Source of the DNA: Rubrobacter_F sp035642415
Lineage (GTDB): Bacteria; Actinomycetota; Rubrobacteria; Rubrobacterales; Rubrobacteraceae
DNA length: 18,448 bases
NCBI GenBank assembly: GCA_035642415.1
Contig: DASQSI010000198.1
Coordinates: forward strand, 1 to 18,448
Direction of reading: 5' to 3'
The position numbers were made by a program, and so were the translations under genes. The notes beneath the pieces were generated by a model. It saw only the letters and a list, made by a program, of their open reading frames with translations. It did not search any database and was not told the origin of the DNA. Shown one piece after another: positions 18,390-18,448 of the stretch. Position 1 is the stretch's first letter; every line of letters begins with the position of its first letter.

Positions 18390-18448
18390 TGACTAACCCT
18401 ACACCAGGCGGCGCTCGGCCGTGGCGGTTGGGAGCACGTACGCGCAAG
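18389..18448 (+). CDS. Start of a probable ABC transporter permease (runs off window)
   Basis: MTNPTPGGARPWRLGARTRK is all that is visible: a polar, basic N-terminus such as precedes the first helix of ABC-2 type permeases. The ATG overlaps the TGA of the ATPase remnant, and GGAAAGG lies about nine bases upstream. The permease call rests on its position after an ABC ATPase, not on its own sequence. If the ATPase is dead, this gene depends on another ATPase or is itself decaying. Confidence 0.45.
   Translation, partial: MTNPTPGGARPWRLGARTRK

Overview
The window looks like chromosome from a high-GC actinobacterium. I favour a Rubrobacter-like member of Rubrobacteria, inferred from gene style only: a glycolipid-binding-fold protein, an ECF sigma factor with a SnoaL-like tail, paired SHOCT membrane proteins, an excisionase-type HTH protein with a sensory tail, and many small zinc-ribbon or membrane proteins. 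No species-level marker is present. Base composition is uneven: about 1-9800 is clearly lower in GC and rich in short repeats, about 9840-13740 is very GC-rich with normal chromosomal genes, and 14170 to the end is GC-rich again.

The strongest architectural signal is three direct-repeat copies of the 3' half of a tRNA-Arg(ACG) gene (5773-5817, 9759-9802, 13882-13928), about 4 kb apart, with no 5' half anywhere. Each starts at the anticodon loop and is preceded by about 130 bp rich in short direct repeats. Copies 1 and 3 share the same leading arm. This is what repeated integration of tyrosine-recombinase elements at one tRNA gene leaves behind, yet no integrase or replication gene lies between the copies. 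I read the window as a tandem array of decayed islands.

Layout. 1-468: 5' part of an aldo/keto reductase (-). 1107-2708: soluble GAF-PAS histidine kinase (+). 3182-4988: three minus-strand genes (small membrane protein, hypothetical, HTH plus probable MEDS sensor), then a small plus-strand gene. This block of about 2.35 kb is bracketed by two direct copies of a palindromic, recombination-core-like repeat. 5365-5817: cluster of GTTTCATAA motifs, then att copy 1. 5820-9757: small genes of mostly unknown function (a GYD-domain protein, two zinc-ribbon-like proteins, a four-helix membrane protein) separated by at least four families of palindromic or direct repeats. 9839-13742: broken MGMT-Ada gene, glycolipid-binding protein, broken PPOX-type gene, trmO, a VOC protein divergent from an ECF sigma factor, and a LuxR HTH tail cut off at the next island arm. 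14171-17026: a minus-strand cluster with response regulator and histidine kinase overlapping by four bases, followed by two SHOCT membrane proteins and a 29-residue membrane peptide. 17225-18052: two divergent plus-strand membrane genes. 18182-18448: an ABC-ATPase remnant coupled by TGATG to the start of a probable permease.

The decayed genes (MGMT, PPOX, LuxR, ABC ATPase) sit at or near repeat or att boundaries, which supports repeated recombination in this region.
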